Counted from the stretch's first letter, positions 1 through 9,562 are shown. The stretch is 64,000 bases of DNA from Moorena sp. SIOASIH (GCF_010671925.1 NZ_JAAHIH010000003.1:806001-870000); one strand, 5' to 3'. Translations and numbers: made by a program. Notes: a model not told the origin generated them from the sequence alone.

Positions 1-100
1 TTTAACTACTTTTTTATGAGCTATTCCACCAGTACAAAAAAATAATAACGGAAGTGACAACAATGAATTGAAGTACCGAAACCATCAAATATTAGCACTG

Positions 101-127
101 TTCCCTGTTCCCCGTTCCCTGTTCCCT
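101..127. repeat. Short CCCTGTT heptamer array
   Basis: About four imperfect copies of a 7-bp unit (TTCCCTG) lie just downstream of the minus-strand FkbM gene. The same unit recurs near 32.46 and 39.7 kb. The rest of 1-152 shows no gene. Confidence 0.8.
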
Positions 128-152
128 TGAAAGCAAAATACTATATCTTCAA

Positions 153-1772
153 CTATTCTTCCCTTGCTATATTTTCAGGCAACGCAATAATATTCAGTCT
201 TCCTTGTAAATCTTCCCTAGAATTTATCGGAATTAGATGCCCTAGGTAAGGCTGATATTGATATAGTTGATAGCCTCTGTCTCTGAGAAAATCAGCAACA
301 GCTAGGTTACTCCCCCGACTCCCTGCAATATTTTCGTATAGTATCGTTGGGGTAAATTCCGTCAAAATCCTGTTGCTCCCTGCTAAAACTTGCAGTTCGT
401 GACCTTCTGCATCAATTTTCAACAAATCAACCTTGCTAATAGCTTCTTGGCTAATAGCTTCTTGCTCCATCAAGCTATCTAAAGTAAAGCAGGAAACTTC
501 CTCAAAACTACCAGATTTTACAGTTGCTTGTTCATCACTAGAAACAATTTCATTAAGTTCGCTAGCACCATGAAGAGCCAGTTGAGCAGTACCATTGCGA
601 TCGCTAGCTGCTCCTGGACACACTTTCACCCAGTCTAACTGATTAATAGTACAGGTTTCTTGTAAACAACGAACACAACCAGAAAACGGTTCAACCGCTA
701 GCACACAACCTTCTGCTCCTACTCGTAAAGCAGCACTGAAGGTGTAGACTCCCACATTAGCACCAACATCAATAACAGTCATCCCAGGTTGGAGCCAGTT
801 GCGCCAAAACTCCATTTCTTTTTCAAACCAATCTCCTTGAGCAATTAACACACTTGTCACCAAACTCCGGAGACTTGGCTCAACCGCTAATAGTAACTGG
901 TCTTCAAAGGTCACATAAGTAAATGAACTTTCAAGCTCCAATTCAGTCCATTCAAACCCGATTAAATCCGAATTTTCGTCCCTAATCTCGCCAGCCCTAG
1001 CTAGCCCCATATTTCGCCAATACTTGGCTAAATCTATCTGTCCTAAATCTCGATAAGCGAGGTATAGGGATTGTATAATCCTAGCAGAATATGGAGCCAA
1101 ATTTTTAGCCTGGTGTAAATTAAATAATCCTTCCCATTGACTATTGATCAGGCTAGCAATTCCCAACTTTAAATGAATAGAGGGGGAATCTGAGAATAGT
1201 TGAACAGCAAGATGGATAAATCTTAATCCCGTAGCATTATAAAACACCAATTGTGAGCGACATAAAACCTCACTTAACAAAAAAATTGATTGAGCGTAGC
1301 CATCTTCAGCGTCTAGAATGTGAGCCAATTGCTCATACCGATTATCTGTAAAGCCATTTCCAGGAGGTAGATAAACTAGTCCTAGAGGCATGGATTGCTC
1401 ATTAATATCAGCAGGATGTAGGGTATTAATTAACGTCGGAAATGCTGTTTGTATCCCCTGCTCCATTTCTCCAGTCATGGCGAAAACTAGAGCTAAATGA
1501 GCAGCACACAGGGGATGGCCAGACAACTCAATTCCCTGACTCAAAGCCTCAAAAGCCATCTCCAGATACATGGCACGTAGGGATGAATCTTCACATTGCT
1601 CAGCTTCAACTAATGCTAATACCGCACAGTTGTTCAACTCTATAGCAGAAGTCGGATTATCCCAAGACGTACTTTCAATACTGGTCTCTACAGTAGATAA
1701 AGCCTCTGAATCCAGATTCAGACCAGCACTTTCGAGATATTGCCAATAGGAATCAGCATAATTGACAGACAT
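153..1772 (-). CDS. FkbM family methyltransferase with N-terminal TPR-like region
   Basis: A 539-residue protein. The C-terminal 220 residues match the FkbM-type SAM-dependent methyltransferase fold: a glycine-rich SAM loop (VIDVGANVGVYTF) near residue 330, an acidic strand (AVEPF) near 360 and KIDAEGHE near 450. The N-terminal 300 residues are Ala/Leu-rich helical and resemble TPR repeats. FkbM enzymes O-methylate sugars or secondary metabolites; the substrate here cannot be read from sequence. The ATG at 1772 starts the longest open frame. The gene stands alone, divergent from glcE with about 160 bp between them. Confidence 0.85.
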   Translation of the reverse strand: MSVNYADSYWQYLESAGLNLDSEALSTVETSIESTSWDNPTSAIELNNCAVLALVEAEQCEDSSLRAMYLEMAFEALSQGIELSGHPLCAAHLALVFAMTGEMEQGIQTAFPTLINTLHPADINEQSMPLGLVYLPPGNGFTDNRYEQLAHILDAEDGYAQSIFLLSEVLCRSQLVFYNATGLRFIHLAVQLFSDSPSIHLKLGIASLINSQWEGLFNLHQAKNLAPYSARIIQSLYLAYRDLGQIDLAKYWRNMGLARAGEIRDENSDLIGFEWTELELESSFTYVTFEDQLLLAVEPSLRSLVTSVLIAQGDWFEKEMEFWRNWLQPGMTVIDVGANVGVYTFSAALRVGAEGCVLAVEPFSGCVRCLQETCTINQLDWVKVCPGAASDRNGTAQLALHGASELNEIVSSDEQATVKSGSFEEVSCFTLDSLMEQEAISQEAISKVDLLKIDAEGHELQVLAGSNRILTEFTPTILYENIAGSRGSNLAVADFLRDRGYQLYQYQPYLGHLIPINSREDLQGRLNIIALPENIAREE

Positions 1773-1933
1773 TTCCGCTTTCTCTCAATAAAGGTTCGCT
1801 GTACTGTTTGTAGCTCTAACACACAGTTATGGGCTGATAGGAAAGACGATCAGGATATGTTTTTGTTCACCAATCCATTACGATTACTATATGGATTATC
1901 CCACAATCTGATCAACAAACCCCCTCAACTTCT

Positions 1934-3241
1934 ATGAATGCGATCGCTTCAACCCTCGAACCAATTGTCGGAAATTCCAATATCTACACCTGGGAAAACC
2001 TAGACCCAAGCTGGCAAGAGCGAATCAAACCAGCCATTGCTCCCGACACCCTTCCCAAAGCTATGGTTTACCCTAGCACACCCGAGCAACTAGCCCAAGT
2101 CATAGGTCTCGCTCATTCCCAACATTATCATCTCCTCCCCTGTGGTAACGGCAGTAAATTAGGCTGGGGAGGTATCGTTAAAGACATTGATGTGGTAGTT
2201 AGTACCAAGCACCTAAACCAAATCATTGACCACGCCGTAGGAGACTTGACAGTTACCGTAGAAGCCGGAGTTAAAATAGCTGACTTACAAGCTATTTTAT
2301 CAAAAACCGGACAATTTATAGCATTAGATCCAGCTTATCCCCAAGAAGCGACCATTGGAGGTATTATTGCTACCGCAGACAGCGGCTCCCTAAGTCAACG
2401 CTATGGAGGCGTTCGGGATATGTTGCTTGGGATTTCCTTTGTCCGCAGTGATGGACAAATCGCTAAAGCCGGGGGTCGAGTGGTAAAGAATGTGGCTGGA
2501 TATGATTTGATGAAGCTGTTTACTGGCTCCTATGGCACCCTCGGAATTATCACTCAGGCAACCTTTCGGCTATATCCAATACCAGAAGCAGCAGAAACTA
2601 TTGTGTTGACAGGTGAAATGGATGGAATTGCCTCAGCTGTAAAAACAGTATTAGCCTCAGGCTTGACTCCCACAGCACTAGACTTATTATCCCCTAAGTT
2701 AGTCACAGAATTAGGGATTGGTCAGGACATGGGATTGATGGTAAGGTTCCAAAGTGTAGCAGACAGTGTGAAAGAGCAATGTGCTCGAATACAGTCAGTT
2801 GCGGAACAGTTAGGGTTACGGAATAGTTTTTATAGTAACGGGGATGACACCAGTCTATGGGAATCATTAGCAAACTCAATTGGGAAATTGGGACAATCCT
2901 CAACAATTGTCTGCAAAATAGGAGTATTACCAACTGCTGCGGCTAAGACATTGAACACCTTGGAAAGCTTAGGAGGATTGGGAGTGATTCATGTTAGAAG
3001 TGGCTTAGGTAAAGTGTGGTTTAACTCCGAAGCAGTTAGTTCAGAAATGATTAAAACTATGCGCAGTTATTGTGAATCTGAACAAGGATTTATAACAGTA
3101 TTAGAAGCTCCCATAATCTTGAAGCAACAGTTAGATATTTGGGGATATCAAGGTAATGGATTAGAGGTAATGCGTGGAATTAAACGAAAGTTTGACCCAG
3201 AAAATGTTTTAAGTCCTGGTCGATTTGTTGGAGGAATTTGA
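1934..3241 (+). CDS. glcE: Glycolate oxidase FAD-binding subunit GlcE
   Basis: A 435-residue FAD-linked oxidoreductase. The PCMH-type FAD-binding domain spans about residues 45-220, with the motifs GGIIATADSGS, RYGGVRDMLLG and GRVVKNVAGYDLMKLF typical of GlcE. A short C-terminal FAD oxidase segment ends in FDPENVLSPGRF. With GlcD and GlcF it oxidises glycolate to glyoxylate in photorespiration. glcF follows on the same strand, but about 485 bp of tandem repeats now separate them. No glcD is in the window. The ATG at 1934 overlaps the end of a spurious frame and has no strong Shine-Dalgarno. Confidence 0.93.
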   Translation: MNAIASTLEPIVGNSNIYTWENLDPSWQERIKPAIAPDTLPKAMVYPSTPEQLAQVIGLAHSQHYHLLPCGNGSKLGWGGIVKDIDVVVSTKHLNQIIDHAVGDLTVTVEAGVKIADLQAILSKTGQFIALDPAYPQEATIGGIIATADSGSLSQRYGGVRDMLLGISFVRSDGQIAKAGGRVVKNVAGYDLMKLFTGSYGTLGIITQATFRLYPIPEAAETIVLTGEMDGIASAVKTVLASGLTPTALDLLSPKLVTELGIGQDMGLMVRFQSVADSVKEQCARIQSVAEQLGLRNSFYSNGDDTSLWESLANSIGKLGQSSTIVCKIGVLPTAAAKTLNTLESLGGLGVIHVRSGLGKVWFNSEAVSSEMIKTMRSYCESEQGFITVLEAPIILKQQLDIWGYQGNGLEVMRGIKRKFDPENVLSPGRFVGGI

Positions 3242-3253
3242 TTTATGGGTTTT

Positions 3254-3416
3254 AGGGAGTAGGGAGTAGGGAGTAGGGAGTCGGGAGTAGGGAGTAGGGA
3301 GTAGGGAGTAGGGAGTCGGGAGTAGGGAGTAGGGAGTAGGGAGTAGGGAGTAGGGAGTAGGGAGTCGGGAGTAGGGAGTAGGGAGTAGGGAGTAGGGAGT
3401 AGGGAGTCGGGAGTAA
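3254..3416. repeat. GGGAGTA heptamer tandem array
   Basis: About 23 copies of a 7-bp unit GGGAGTA, with GGGAGTC variants interspersed, begin about 12 bp after the glcE stop. On the plus strand the unit carries TAG in all frames; the reverse strand stays open and reads as a spurious Leu-Pro-Thr-Pro-Tyr-Ser ORF. Related arrays lie at 26.9, 32.9, 38.5, 39.5 and 43.7 kb. Confidence 0.97.
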
Positions 3417-3498
3417 GGGTAATAAAAATGAATGTACCTCATAAGTATCAGAAACGCTATATCAATCATCAATGATAAATTCCTAATCACCATTCACC

Positions 3499-3722
3499 AG
3501 TAAACCTTAAACCTTAAACCTTCAACATTCCAACCTTAAACCTTAAACCTTCAACATTCCAACCTTAAACCTTAAACCTTCAACATTCCAACCTTAAACC
3601 TTCAACATTCCAACCTTAAACCTTCAACATTCCAACCTTAAACCTTAAACATTCCAACCTTAAACCTTAAACATTCCAACCTTAAACCTTCCAACCTTCA
3701 ACCAAATAACATTCCAACCTTT
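3499..3722. repeat. AAACCTT / CAACATTCC compound array
   Basis: A 220-bp array built from AAACCTT heptamers alternating with CAACATTCC blocks fills the rest of the glcE-glcF gap up to the glcF start. A higher-order unit of 20-35 bp repeats about eight times, showing expansion at two scales. Confidence 0.95.
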
Positions 3723-3727
3723 AAAAA

Positions 3728-5062
3728 ATGACCAATATCCAACAACTAACCACTAATAAGGAAAATGGTTTTGATGCTCAAAAACCGCCGAAGCAGGAAT
3801 TGATTGATGCCTGCGTTCATTGTGGCTTTTGTCTTTCCACCTGTCCGAGTTACCGGGTGCTTGGGAAAGAGATGGATTCCCCTCGGGGTCGGATCTATTT
3901 AATGAATGCAATCAGTCAAGGGCAAGCTCCCCTGGCCGAGGGGAGCACACAACATTTCGATTCTTGTTTGGGATGTTTAGCTTGTGTGACAACTTGTCCA
4001 TCTGGGGTTGAGTACGATAAACTAATCTCATCCACTCGTCATCAAGTTCAGCGAAATCAGCCTCGTAGTTTTCCAGATTGGATGTTTAGACAGCTAATTT
4101 TTAGCTTGTTTCCCTATCCAAAGCGATTGCGTTCATTATTGTTTCCTTTGTATCTCTACCAGACCTTGGGCGTGCAGAAATTAGTGCGCTCTACGAATTG
4201 GCTCAAACTGCTATCTCCTCGCTTAGCAGCCATGGAGTCAATGCTGCCAAAGGTTACTCTAGATTCGTTTCAGGATAATTTACCCGATGTAATTCCCCCT
4301 GTGGGTAAGAAGCGTTACCGGGTAGGAGTAATACTTGGCTGTGTGCAACGGTTGTTTTTCTCCCCAGTCAATCAAGCAACGGTGCGGGTGTTGACCGCCA
4401 ATGGCTGTGAGGTGGTGATTCCCAAAACCCAGGGCTGTTGTGCCGCTTTGCCAGAACACCAAGGAGAAACCAAGCAAGCTCAAGCCTTAGCACGACAGAT
4501 GATAGATAGCTTTGAGGGCACAGAAGTTGATGCCATCATTATTAATGCTGCTGGCTGTGGTCATACCTTGAAGGAGTATGGTCACATCCTGGAAGATGAC
4601 CCGGAGTATGCCCAAAAAGCTCAGGAATTTGCGGGTAAGGTGAGGGATGCCCAGGAATTTCTAGCTAGTGTGGGACTAACTGCAACCCTTTCACCGCTTA
4701 GGGATGAGCCATTGACTATTGTCTATCAGGATGCTTGTCACCTATTACATGGACAGAAGATTAGTGTACAACCGAGACAGTTATTGCGGCAAATTCCAGG
4801 AGTGACTTTACGGGAACCGATGGATGCCGCCTTGTGTTGCGGTAGTGCTGGAGTTTACAACATGCTGCAACCGGAAGTAGCGGATGAGCTGGGACAACAA
4901 AAGGTAAATAATTTATTGAATACTGGCGCAGAGTTGATTGCTTCCCCGAATCCAGGCTGTTCATTGCAGATCAAGAAGCATTTGAAGCTGCAACGAAAAG
5001 ACATTACCTTAATGCATCCGATGGAGTTACTGGATTATTCGATACGAGGATTAGGAATTTAG
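3728..5062 (+). CDS. glcF: Glycolate oxidase iron-sulfur subunit GlcF
   Basis: A 444-residue protein. Two ferredoxin-type 4Fe-4S motifs lie near the N-terminus (CVHCGFCLSTCP near residue 30 and CLGCLACVTTCP near 82). Two CCG domains follow (GCCAALPEH near 240 and DACHLLHG with CCGSAGVYN near 340-380). This is the layout of GlcF, the electron-transfer subunit of glycolate oxidase that partners GlcE upstream. The ATG at 3728 follows directly on the repeat array, so the original leader or ribosome-binding site has been replaced by repeats. Confidence 0.95.
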   Translation: MTNIQQLTTNKENGFDAQKPPKQELIDACVHCGFCLSTCPSYRVLGKEMDSPRGRIYLMNAISQGQAPLAEGSTQHFDSCLGCLACVTTCPSGVEYDKLISSTRHQVQRNQPRSFPDWMFRQLIFSLFPYPKRLRSLLFPLYLYQTLGVQKLVRSTNWLKLLSPRLAAMESMLPKVTLDSFQDNLPDVIPPVGKKRYRVGVILGCVQRLFFSPVNQATVRVLTANGCEVVIPKTQGCCAALPEHQGETKQAQALARQMIDSFEGTEVDAIIINAAGCGHTLKEYGHILEDDPEYAQKAQEFAGKVRDAQEFLASVGLTATLSPLRDEPLTIVYQDACHLLHGQKISVQPRQLLRQIPGVTLREPMDAALCCGSAGVYNMLQPEVADELGQQKVNNLLNTGAELIASPNPGCSLQIKKHLKLQRKDITLMHPMELLDYSIRGLGI

Positions 5063-5096
5063 CTTTAGGCACACAAGAACAACTGTCAACAAGTAA

Positions 5097-5510
5097 CTAA
5101 CTCACACAAGACCTAAGTATCCACCCAATCACCAAACCCAATCCCCCAAACCGCACCCCATGCCAAAACGGTTCCCGTAGACTATTCCAAGAAAACAACT
5201 GACTCTCTAAATTCAGCTCCAGGACTTCCAGTTGTTCCTGGATTTGCCTTAACTCAGCCTTTAGGGCTTGTCGATTACTATTAGTATTATTACTTTTAGT
5301 CTTGCGCAAGTCTTTCCTAACTTGCTCTCGACGCTCCTGGAGTTGAGCTTGCTGTCGCTGATCCCGCTGCACCTGAGTATAACGTTTCTTGAGAGTATTA
5401 AGCGATCGCTCTATCTGACCCAATTCCTCTTCAAACTCATCAACATCTTGTTGATCCTCTCTATTTTTTCCTGAACTACGGTAAGATGAGTGAAACGATT
5501 CTGGAGGCAT
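5097..5510 (-). CDS. Coiled-coil protein with C-terminal membrane anchor
   Basis: A 137-residue protein of unknown function. Residues 20-105 are rich in Glu, Gln, Lys and Arg with heptad-like leucines, predicting a long coiled coil. A single hydrophobic segment near residues 117-133 (GGLGLVIGWILRSC) looks like a C-terminal tail anchor. It converges on glcF and diverges from the next small gene. I recognise no family. Confidence 0.65.
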   Translation of the reverse strand: MPPESFHSSYRSSGKNREDQQDVDEFEEELGQIERSLNTLKKRYTQVQRDQRQQAQLQERREQVRKDLRKTKSNNTNSNRQALKAELRQIQEQLEVLELNLESQLFSWNSLREPFWHGVRFGGLGLVIGWILRSCVS

Positions 5511-5591
5511 ATAGCAATCCTAAATCCTAAGTTAAAATACTCTTGAGTAGGTCAGCACTGACCCACTCCCCCACTCAGCACTCAAAAAACA

Positions 5592-5876
5592 ATGCCTGAA
5601 TCCATCCAATTCCCCAAAACTGATGCTAAGATCGAACCTAGCACTCTGGAATTGGCTCAAGCCTTAGCAGAGCGTTTGGCGATCAGACCCAATGATTGGC
5701 ATCGCCTCAAGTCTAATCGCTCCGCCCGAGCCAGTGAGCAGGCTGCTGCTGCTTTGGTATTTCTGCTCAATGAACATCCAGAAGAAGCCCTTGAACGATT
5801 GCGCCAAGCCTCTGGATGGCTAGACCGCTCTATTTCAGCTCCCCCGTGTCCAACTCATGGGAAACGCCACCCTTAG
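5592..5876 (+). CDS. Small conserved cyanobacterial protein (DUF6439-like)
   Basis: A 94-residue helical protein (ELAQALAERLAIRPNDWHRLK, then RASEQAAAALVFLL). It resembles a short protein family restricted to cyanobacteria that is annotated, from memory, as DUF6439; the name is uncertain. No catalytic motif is visible. It converges on the ATPase gene at 5889 with 12 bp between them. Confidence 0.65.
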   Translation: MPESIQFPKTDAKIEPSTLELAQALAERLAIRPNDWHRLKSNRSARASEQAAAALVFLLNEHPEEALERLRQASGWLDRSISAPPCPTHGKRHP

Positions 5877-5888
5877 GGAAATAGGGGA

Positions 5889-6335
5889 TTAGGAAAATAG
5901 AGGGCGCTTAGAGGGATGCTTCACTTGTTTACAAAGCCTAATTTCCGTTCCCTGGTTATTCCAGAGGACTTGATCGAAGATTTGGTGAAGGAGGCTCATG
6001 CCCCTACCGCTTTCTGATTCATCGCAGGGTAGGCTAGCGTCGGTAGTCTCTTGGTCGTCACCATGGGTAAAACCAGACCCTTCATCTGAAATTACCCACC
6101 AATATTCACCATTGACTACTGAAAATTGAACCTCTACGGTCTTACTTGGGTCTAAATTATTACCGTGCTTTGCTGCATTCACTAATGCTTCTTGTAATCC
6201 CAGCCGGAGTTCCGGTTGCCATTTATTGGGAATTTGTTCAAGAAGCAAATCGAGGATCGGGCAAAGGTAAAGGGTAGAAGCAAAGCTAACCGTTTCCCAA
6301 CCGCACTCAGCCGGACTCAAAGATGTGGCAATCAC
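5889..6335 (-). CDS. Anti-sigma-factor-type ATP-binding protein (RsbW/SpoIIAB-like)
   Basis: A 148-residue HATPase_c domain protein with no sensor region. Visible ATP-binding boxes are the N box (LQEALVNAAKHGN, near residue 45), G1 (DEGSGF, near 85) and G2 (GRGMSLLHQIF, near 108). Stand-alone proteins of this kind are serine kinases or anti-sigma regulators in partner-switching modules. No anti-anti-sigma or PP2C partner is adjacent, so its target is unknown. Confidence 0.85.
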   Translation of the reverse strand: MIATSLSPAECGWETVSFASTLYLCPILDLLLEQIPNKWQPELRLGLQEALVNAAKHGNNLDPSKTVEVQFSVVNGEYWWVISDEGSGFTHGDDQETTDASLPCDESESGRGMSLLHQIFDQVLWNNQGTEIRLCKQVKHPSKRPLFS

Positions 6336-6370
6336 TCAAGAAACCCCTAGCTTTTTTTTGGTGGACTTGA

Positions 6371-6500
6371 TATAATAGGAGGCTAGATACCTGATTTTGA
6401 TCGGGTTCCCCCTAAGCACGGCAGAATCGTGCTCAGGGATCACCGGACTAGGAACTCTCGATTTCTTGAGGTTGGCTTCTATATTCAGACATGAAGATTC
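6371..6500 (+). ncRNA. Candidate structured non-coding RNA
   Basis: This is a gene-free stretch with a -10-like TATAAT at 6371-6376 and three consecutive hairpins: CCTGAT/ATCGGG, CCTAAGCACG with CGTGCTCAGG (one mismatch, 7-nt loop), and CTCGA/TTGAG. Upstream is the divergent ATPase gene. No -35 box or terminator is obvious. It could be 6S-like or another small RNA, but I cannot match it to a known family. Confidence 0.3.
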
Positions 6501-6922
6501 CTGCTGGCATAGCTAAACTACAACCTCTCTATGGTTAATTATTCTGTTAATTAGTTCAATAGGTTTTTCACTAATGTCGCTGCTTTACCTATTGCTGTAC
6601 GTATCAGCTCAATGGCCAAAATACTTAAATAGCGCTATAATAGCCATTTAGCGTTACTCATATTCTGTAACCTTGTTTTTTTCTGATTCCCTACGTCTAT
6701 AGTATCAGAAAATTTTCGCCCAGACCAGACCCTTCTGGGTAATTTCCTCATGAAATACCAGTGAAATAGGTAAATAATTGATGTAGATAATTGAAACTAT
6801 AGATAAAGAAACTATTTAGATGCCCGTGCAACCGTTGGGTAAGCTGCCAATTCCCCATCACCAATTCCCCATGACTAATCTCGGATTTGCCTTGGGTGTT
6901 CCACAATCGAGCAATGTCGATA
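6501..6922. other. Gene-free AT-rich spacer
   Basis: No convincing coding region, hairpin or repeat was seen beyond a short CCCATCACCAATTCCCC-like direct repeat near 6850. Small open frames here overlap the rlmD end and look spurious. Confidence 0.5.
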
Positions 6923-8308
6923 TCAGTGCTCAAGAAAAGCAGCACATTCCACATGGGAGGTTTGAGGAAAGAAGTCAGCAGGTTGGATGTGGGTTAACTG
7001 GTAGTAACCGCTGAGGCAAAGGAGTTTGAGGTCTCGTGCTAGGGTAGCTGGCTTACAGCTGATATAAACGATCCGTTTTGGTGCCACTTGCCTGAGGATG
7101 TCAATCACTGCTGGAGAACATCCCTTACGGGGTGGGTCAAGTAAGACAATATCTGGCGCTATATTCAACTGGGGGAGTAACTGGTCAACTGATCCCGCCT
7201 GAAATTTCACATTAGTGATCCCATTGATCAAGGCATTTTGCTCAGCTTGCTCTACTGATGCGGCTTGCACTTCAATACCGATAGCTTGACTTACCTGTTG
7301 AGCAAGGGGTAGAGTAAACGTCCCAATGCCACAGTAAGCATCAACTACACATTCATCCCCCTTCAGGGCTAGCTGTTTAATGATTAGGTTTAACAAAACC
7401 TCAGCCGCTTCAGTATTAACTTGGAAAAACGTATCTGGTCGCAGCCGCAACTCAAGACCAGCAAAGTTCTCCCTCAAGTATGGCTGACCGGCAACACAAT
7501 AGGTTTGGGAACCAAAAATGACATTACTGCGGTGGGGGTTATGATTCACACAAACACCAACCAGTTGGGGATAACGATTTAGCCAAGTTTGCCCTTGGAC
7601 ATCCAAGTCTTTTAAATTCAGATCGGTTGTGACCAAGGTCAGCAACATCTCGCCAGTCCGTTGTCCAATCTGTAACGAAAGGTGACGCAATCGTCCTTGG
7701 TGGCGGCTTTCGTTGTATATCGACCATCCCAACTGCTGAATATCCTGCTTAATTTCTGCTAGCAGAGGATTCAATCGCTGGTCTTGCACGGGGCATTGAT
7801 TAAGATTAATCAGCTGGTGGCTACCTTTTTGGTAGTAACCCGCTTGAACTGAACCCGTTGCTGAGCGTTTGAGGGGATAGGTAGCTTTGTTTCGATAGCC
7901 CAAGGGAGAATCTGTGGTTAAGATTGGTGCTACGGCGGGTTCGCTAAATCCACCAATGCGTTTGAGGGCTTGAATCACCTGATTTTGCTTAGCCAACTGC
8001 TGATAATCCCAGCTAACATGCTGCCATTGACAACCACCACACTTATCCGCGACGATACATCGGGGACGAACACGATTAGGGGATTCCACTAACAGTTGGT
8101 GTAACTTACCAGTGGCATAGTTAGGTTTGACCCGCATCAGGCGCACCAAAGCTCTATCCCCTGTGACAGTATCCGGAACAAAAACGACCCGATTTCCTAG
8201 GCGTCCAACGCCATCACCACTATCACTGAGGTCTGTAATCATTACCTCAATCAGTTGACCTTGTTGCCAACACTCAGGGCTGGGCTGATTAGTTATCATC
8301 ATTGGCAT
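6923..8308 (-). CDS. rlmD: 23S rRNA (uracil-5-)-methyltransferase RlmD/RumA family
   Basis: A 461-residue protein. The N-terminal TRAM domain (about 15-75) is followed by the Fe-S cysteine cluster CIVADKCGGCQW near residue 83. The methyltransferase domain has VVDAYCGIGTFTLPLA near 320 and LLDPPRKGC near 395; the catalytic cysteine lies in YISCKPATL near 420. This matches SAM-dependent m5U methyltransferases of rRNA or tRNA. RlmD is the best guess, since the Fe-S TRAM form is typical of RumA. Paralogues such as RlmCD cannot be excluded. The ATG at 8308 was chosen. Confidence 0.88.
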   Translation of the reverse strand: MPMMITNQPSPECWQQGQLIEVMITDLSDSGDGVGRLGNRVVFVPDTVTGDRALVRLMRVKPNYATGKLHQLLVESPNRVRPRCIVADKCGGCQWQHVSWDYQQLAKQNQVIQALKRIGGFSEPAVAPILTTDSPLGYRNKATYPLKRSATGSVQAGYYQKGSHQLINLNQCPVQDQRLNPLLAEIKQDIQQLGWSIYNESRHQGRLRHLSLQIGQRTGEMLLTLVTTDLNLKDLDVQGQTWLNRYPQLVGVCVNHNPHRSNVIFGSQTYCVAGQPYLRENFAGLELRLRPDTFFQVNTEAAEVLLNLIIKQLALKGDECVVDAYCGIGTFTLPLAQQVSQAIGIEVQAASVEQAEQNALINGITNVKFQAGSVDQLLPQLNIAPDIVLLDPPRKGCSPAVIDILRQVAPKRIVYISCKPATLARDLKLLCLSGYYQLTHIQPADFFPQTSHVECAAFLEH

Positions 8309-8750
8309 TATATAGCAAAGGGAACAGGGAGTAGGGAGTAGGGAGTAGTGAGATCGGATTCAGTCGATCATGGTGGAAACCGCCTCAGGTGGGCGCACCC
8401 GTCGCTACCTGTAGAGTGTATTATTAAGGTATCCTAGTACTTATAGCGTTTTTGCGTAAATCCTGATAGTTTTGTTGTAATGCCAGCTTGAGATGCCAAG
8501 AGGGGGCAACGGATGCTTCTAGGGGATGTAAAGGATGGGGGAACAGGGGAAAGAAAATATCGATGACAGCAAGTATGCATCGGTTTTGCTCTATTTGTTC
8601 ATCTTATGCCCAATGCCCTTCCGTTGTGTTACCCAAAGTCGGTAAACTACTAATTAAAAGTTCTGGCAAGAAGTCCCAAGCTAAAATCTGTAATTTAGCT
8701 TGGGATGAATCGCCTGAGTAACTCAATAAAAAACTCCATAAACTAATAAC
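8309..8750. other. Intergenic region upstream of apcD
   Basis: It holds a short GGGAGTA array (8322-8348) and otherwise nothing recognisable. The apcD promoter presumably lies in the second half. Open frames of 77-100 residues here are low-complexity shadows of the apcD leader. Confidence 0.5.
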
Positions 8751-9245
8751 ATGAGTGTAGTTAGTCAAGTCATTCTCAAAGCCGACGACGAGCTGAGATA
8801 CCTCAGCTCTGGTGAACTCAGAAGTATCAATGATTTTTTGCAAAGCGGTGAGCAGCGATTGCGCATTGTTGCCACCCTGTCGGAAAATGAAAAAAAGATT
8901 GTACAAAAAGCCAGCAGTCAGCTGTGGCAGAAACGCCCTGACTTCATAGCACCAGGAGGCAATGCCTATGGTCAGCGTGAACGGAATCAGTGTTTACGGG
9001 ACTATGGTTGGTACTTGCGGTTGGTCACCTATGGTGTACTTGCTGGTGATCAGAAACCTATTGAAGACATTGGTATCATCGGGGCAAGAGAAATGTACAA
9101 TGCCCTAGGTGTACCAATGGCAGGGATGTCAGAAGCGATAAATTGCTTAAAAGAGGCATCTTTGGCAATCCTCACCGACGAGGAGGCTGAGCTGACAGCT
9201 CCTTACTTCGATTACATTATTCAAGCAATGTCTCCTAAGTCCTAA
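8751..9245 (+). CDS. apcD: Allophycocyanin-B alpha-type subunit ApcD
   Basis: A 164-residue phycobiliprotein. The start (MSVVSQVILKADDELRYLS) and the segments CLRDYGWYLRLVTYGVLAGD and REMYNALGVPM match ApcD more closely than ApcA. The bilin-binding cysteine is the one in the CLRDYGW motif. ApcD is the phycobilisome-core terminal emitter that passes energy to the photosystems. The gene is monocistronic here. A heptamer-bearing mobile element begins 1 bp after the stop codon. Confidence 0.93.
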   Translation: MSVVSQVILKADDELRYLSSGELRSINDFLQSGEQRLRIVATLSENEKKIVQKASSQLWQKRPDFIAPGGNAYGQRERNQCLRDYGWYLRLVTYGVLAGDQKPIEDIGIIGAREMYNALGVPMAGMSEAINCLKEASLAILTDEEAELTAPYFDYIIQAMSPKS

Positions 9246-9246
9246 G

Positions 9247-9417
9247 GTAAGCTATCAGCTATCAGCTATCAGCTAATGCACTACGCGCACGCTACGCGAA
9301 CAGCTTATGGGCATAGGGCAAGCTACACTGAACAGCTTTTGAATAAAACAGGTAAGCATTGGTTTAATCTCTGTTACCTCAGCTGACAGCTGACAGCTGA
9401 CAGCTGACAGCTGACCT
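9247..9417. mobile_element. Composite heptamer-arm element, copy 1
   Basis: It starts GTAAGC, has a left arm of CTATCAG heptamers, a core with the GCTACGCGAAC repeat and CAGCTTTTGAATAAAAC, and a right arm of GACAGCT heptamers. The right terminal GAATGCTTAC is missing. The flanks share TCCTAA (9240-9245 and 9418-9423), a possible target duplication. It sits directly after the apcD stop. Confidence 0.75.
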
Positions 9418-9477
9418 CCTAACTCATTGGTGATTAGTCATTAGTAATTGGTCATCTAAAAATAGCCAATGGTTAAT

Positions 9478-9539
9478 TGTCAATGGTAAATTAACAATTA
9501 ACAATTAACAATTAGCCATTAACAATGAACAATTAACAA
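9478..9539. repeat. AACAATT heptamer array
   Basis: Imperfect tandem copies of a 7-bp unit (TTAACAA/AACAATT), AT-rich, between the apcD downstream element and the next gene. Confidence 0.85.
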
Positions 9540-9562
9540 AAGACTAATGATTAATGACCTCA

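Noticed and set aside
3209..3493. Minus-strand Leu-Pro-Thr-Pro-Tyr-Ser ORF
   Set aside because: Translation of the reverse GGGAGTA array.
8604..8906. 100-residue minus-strand ORF overlapping the apcD start
   Set aside because: Antisense of a conserved gene, no support.
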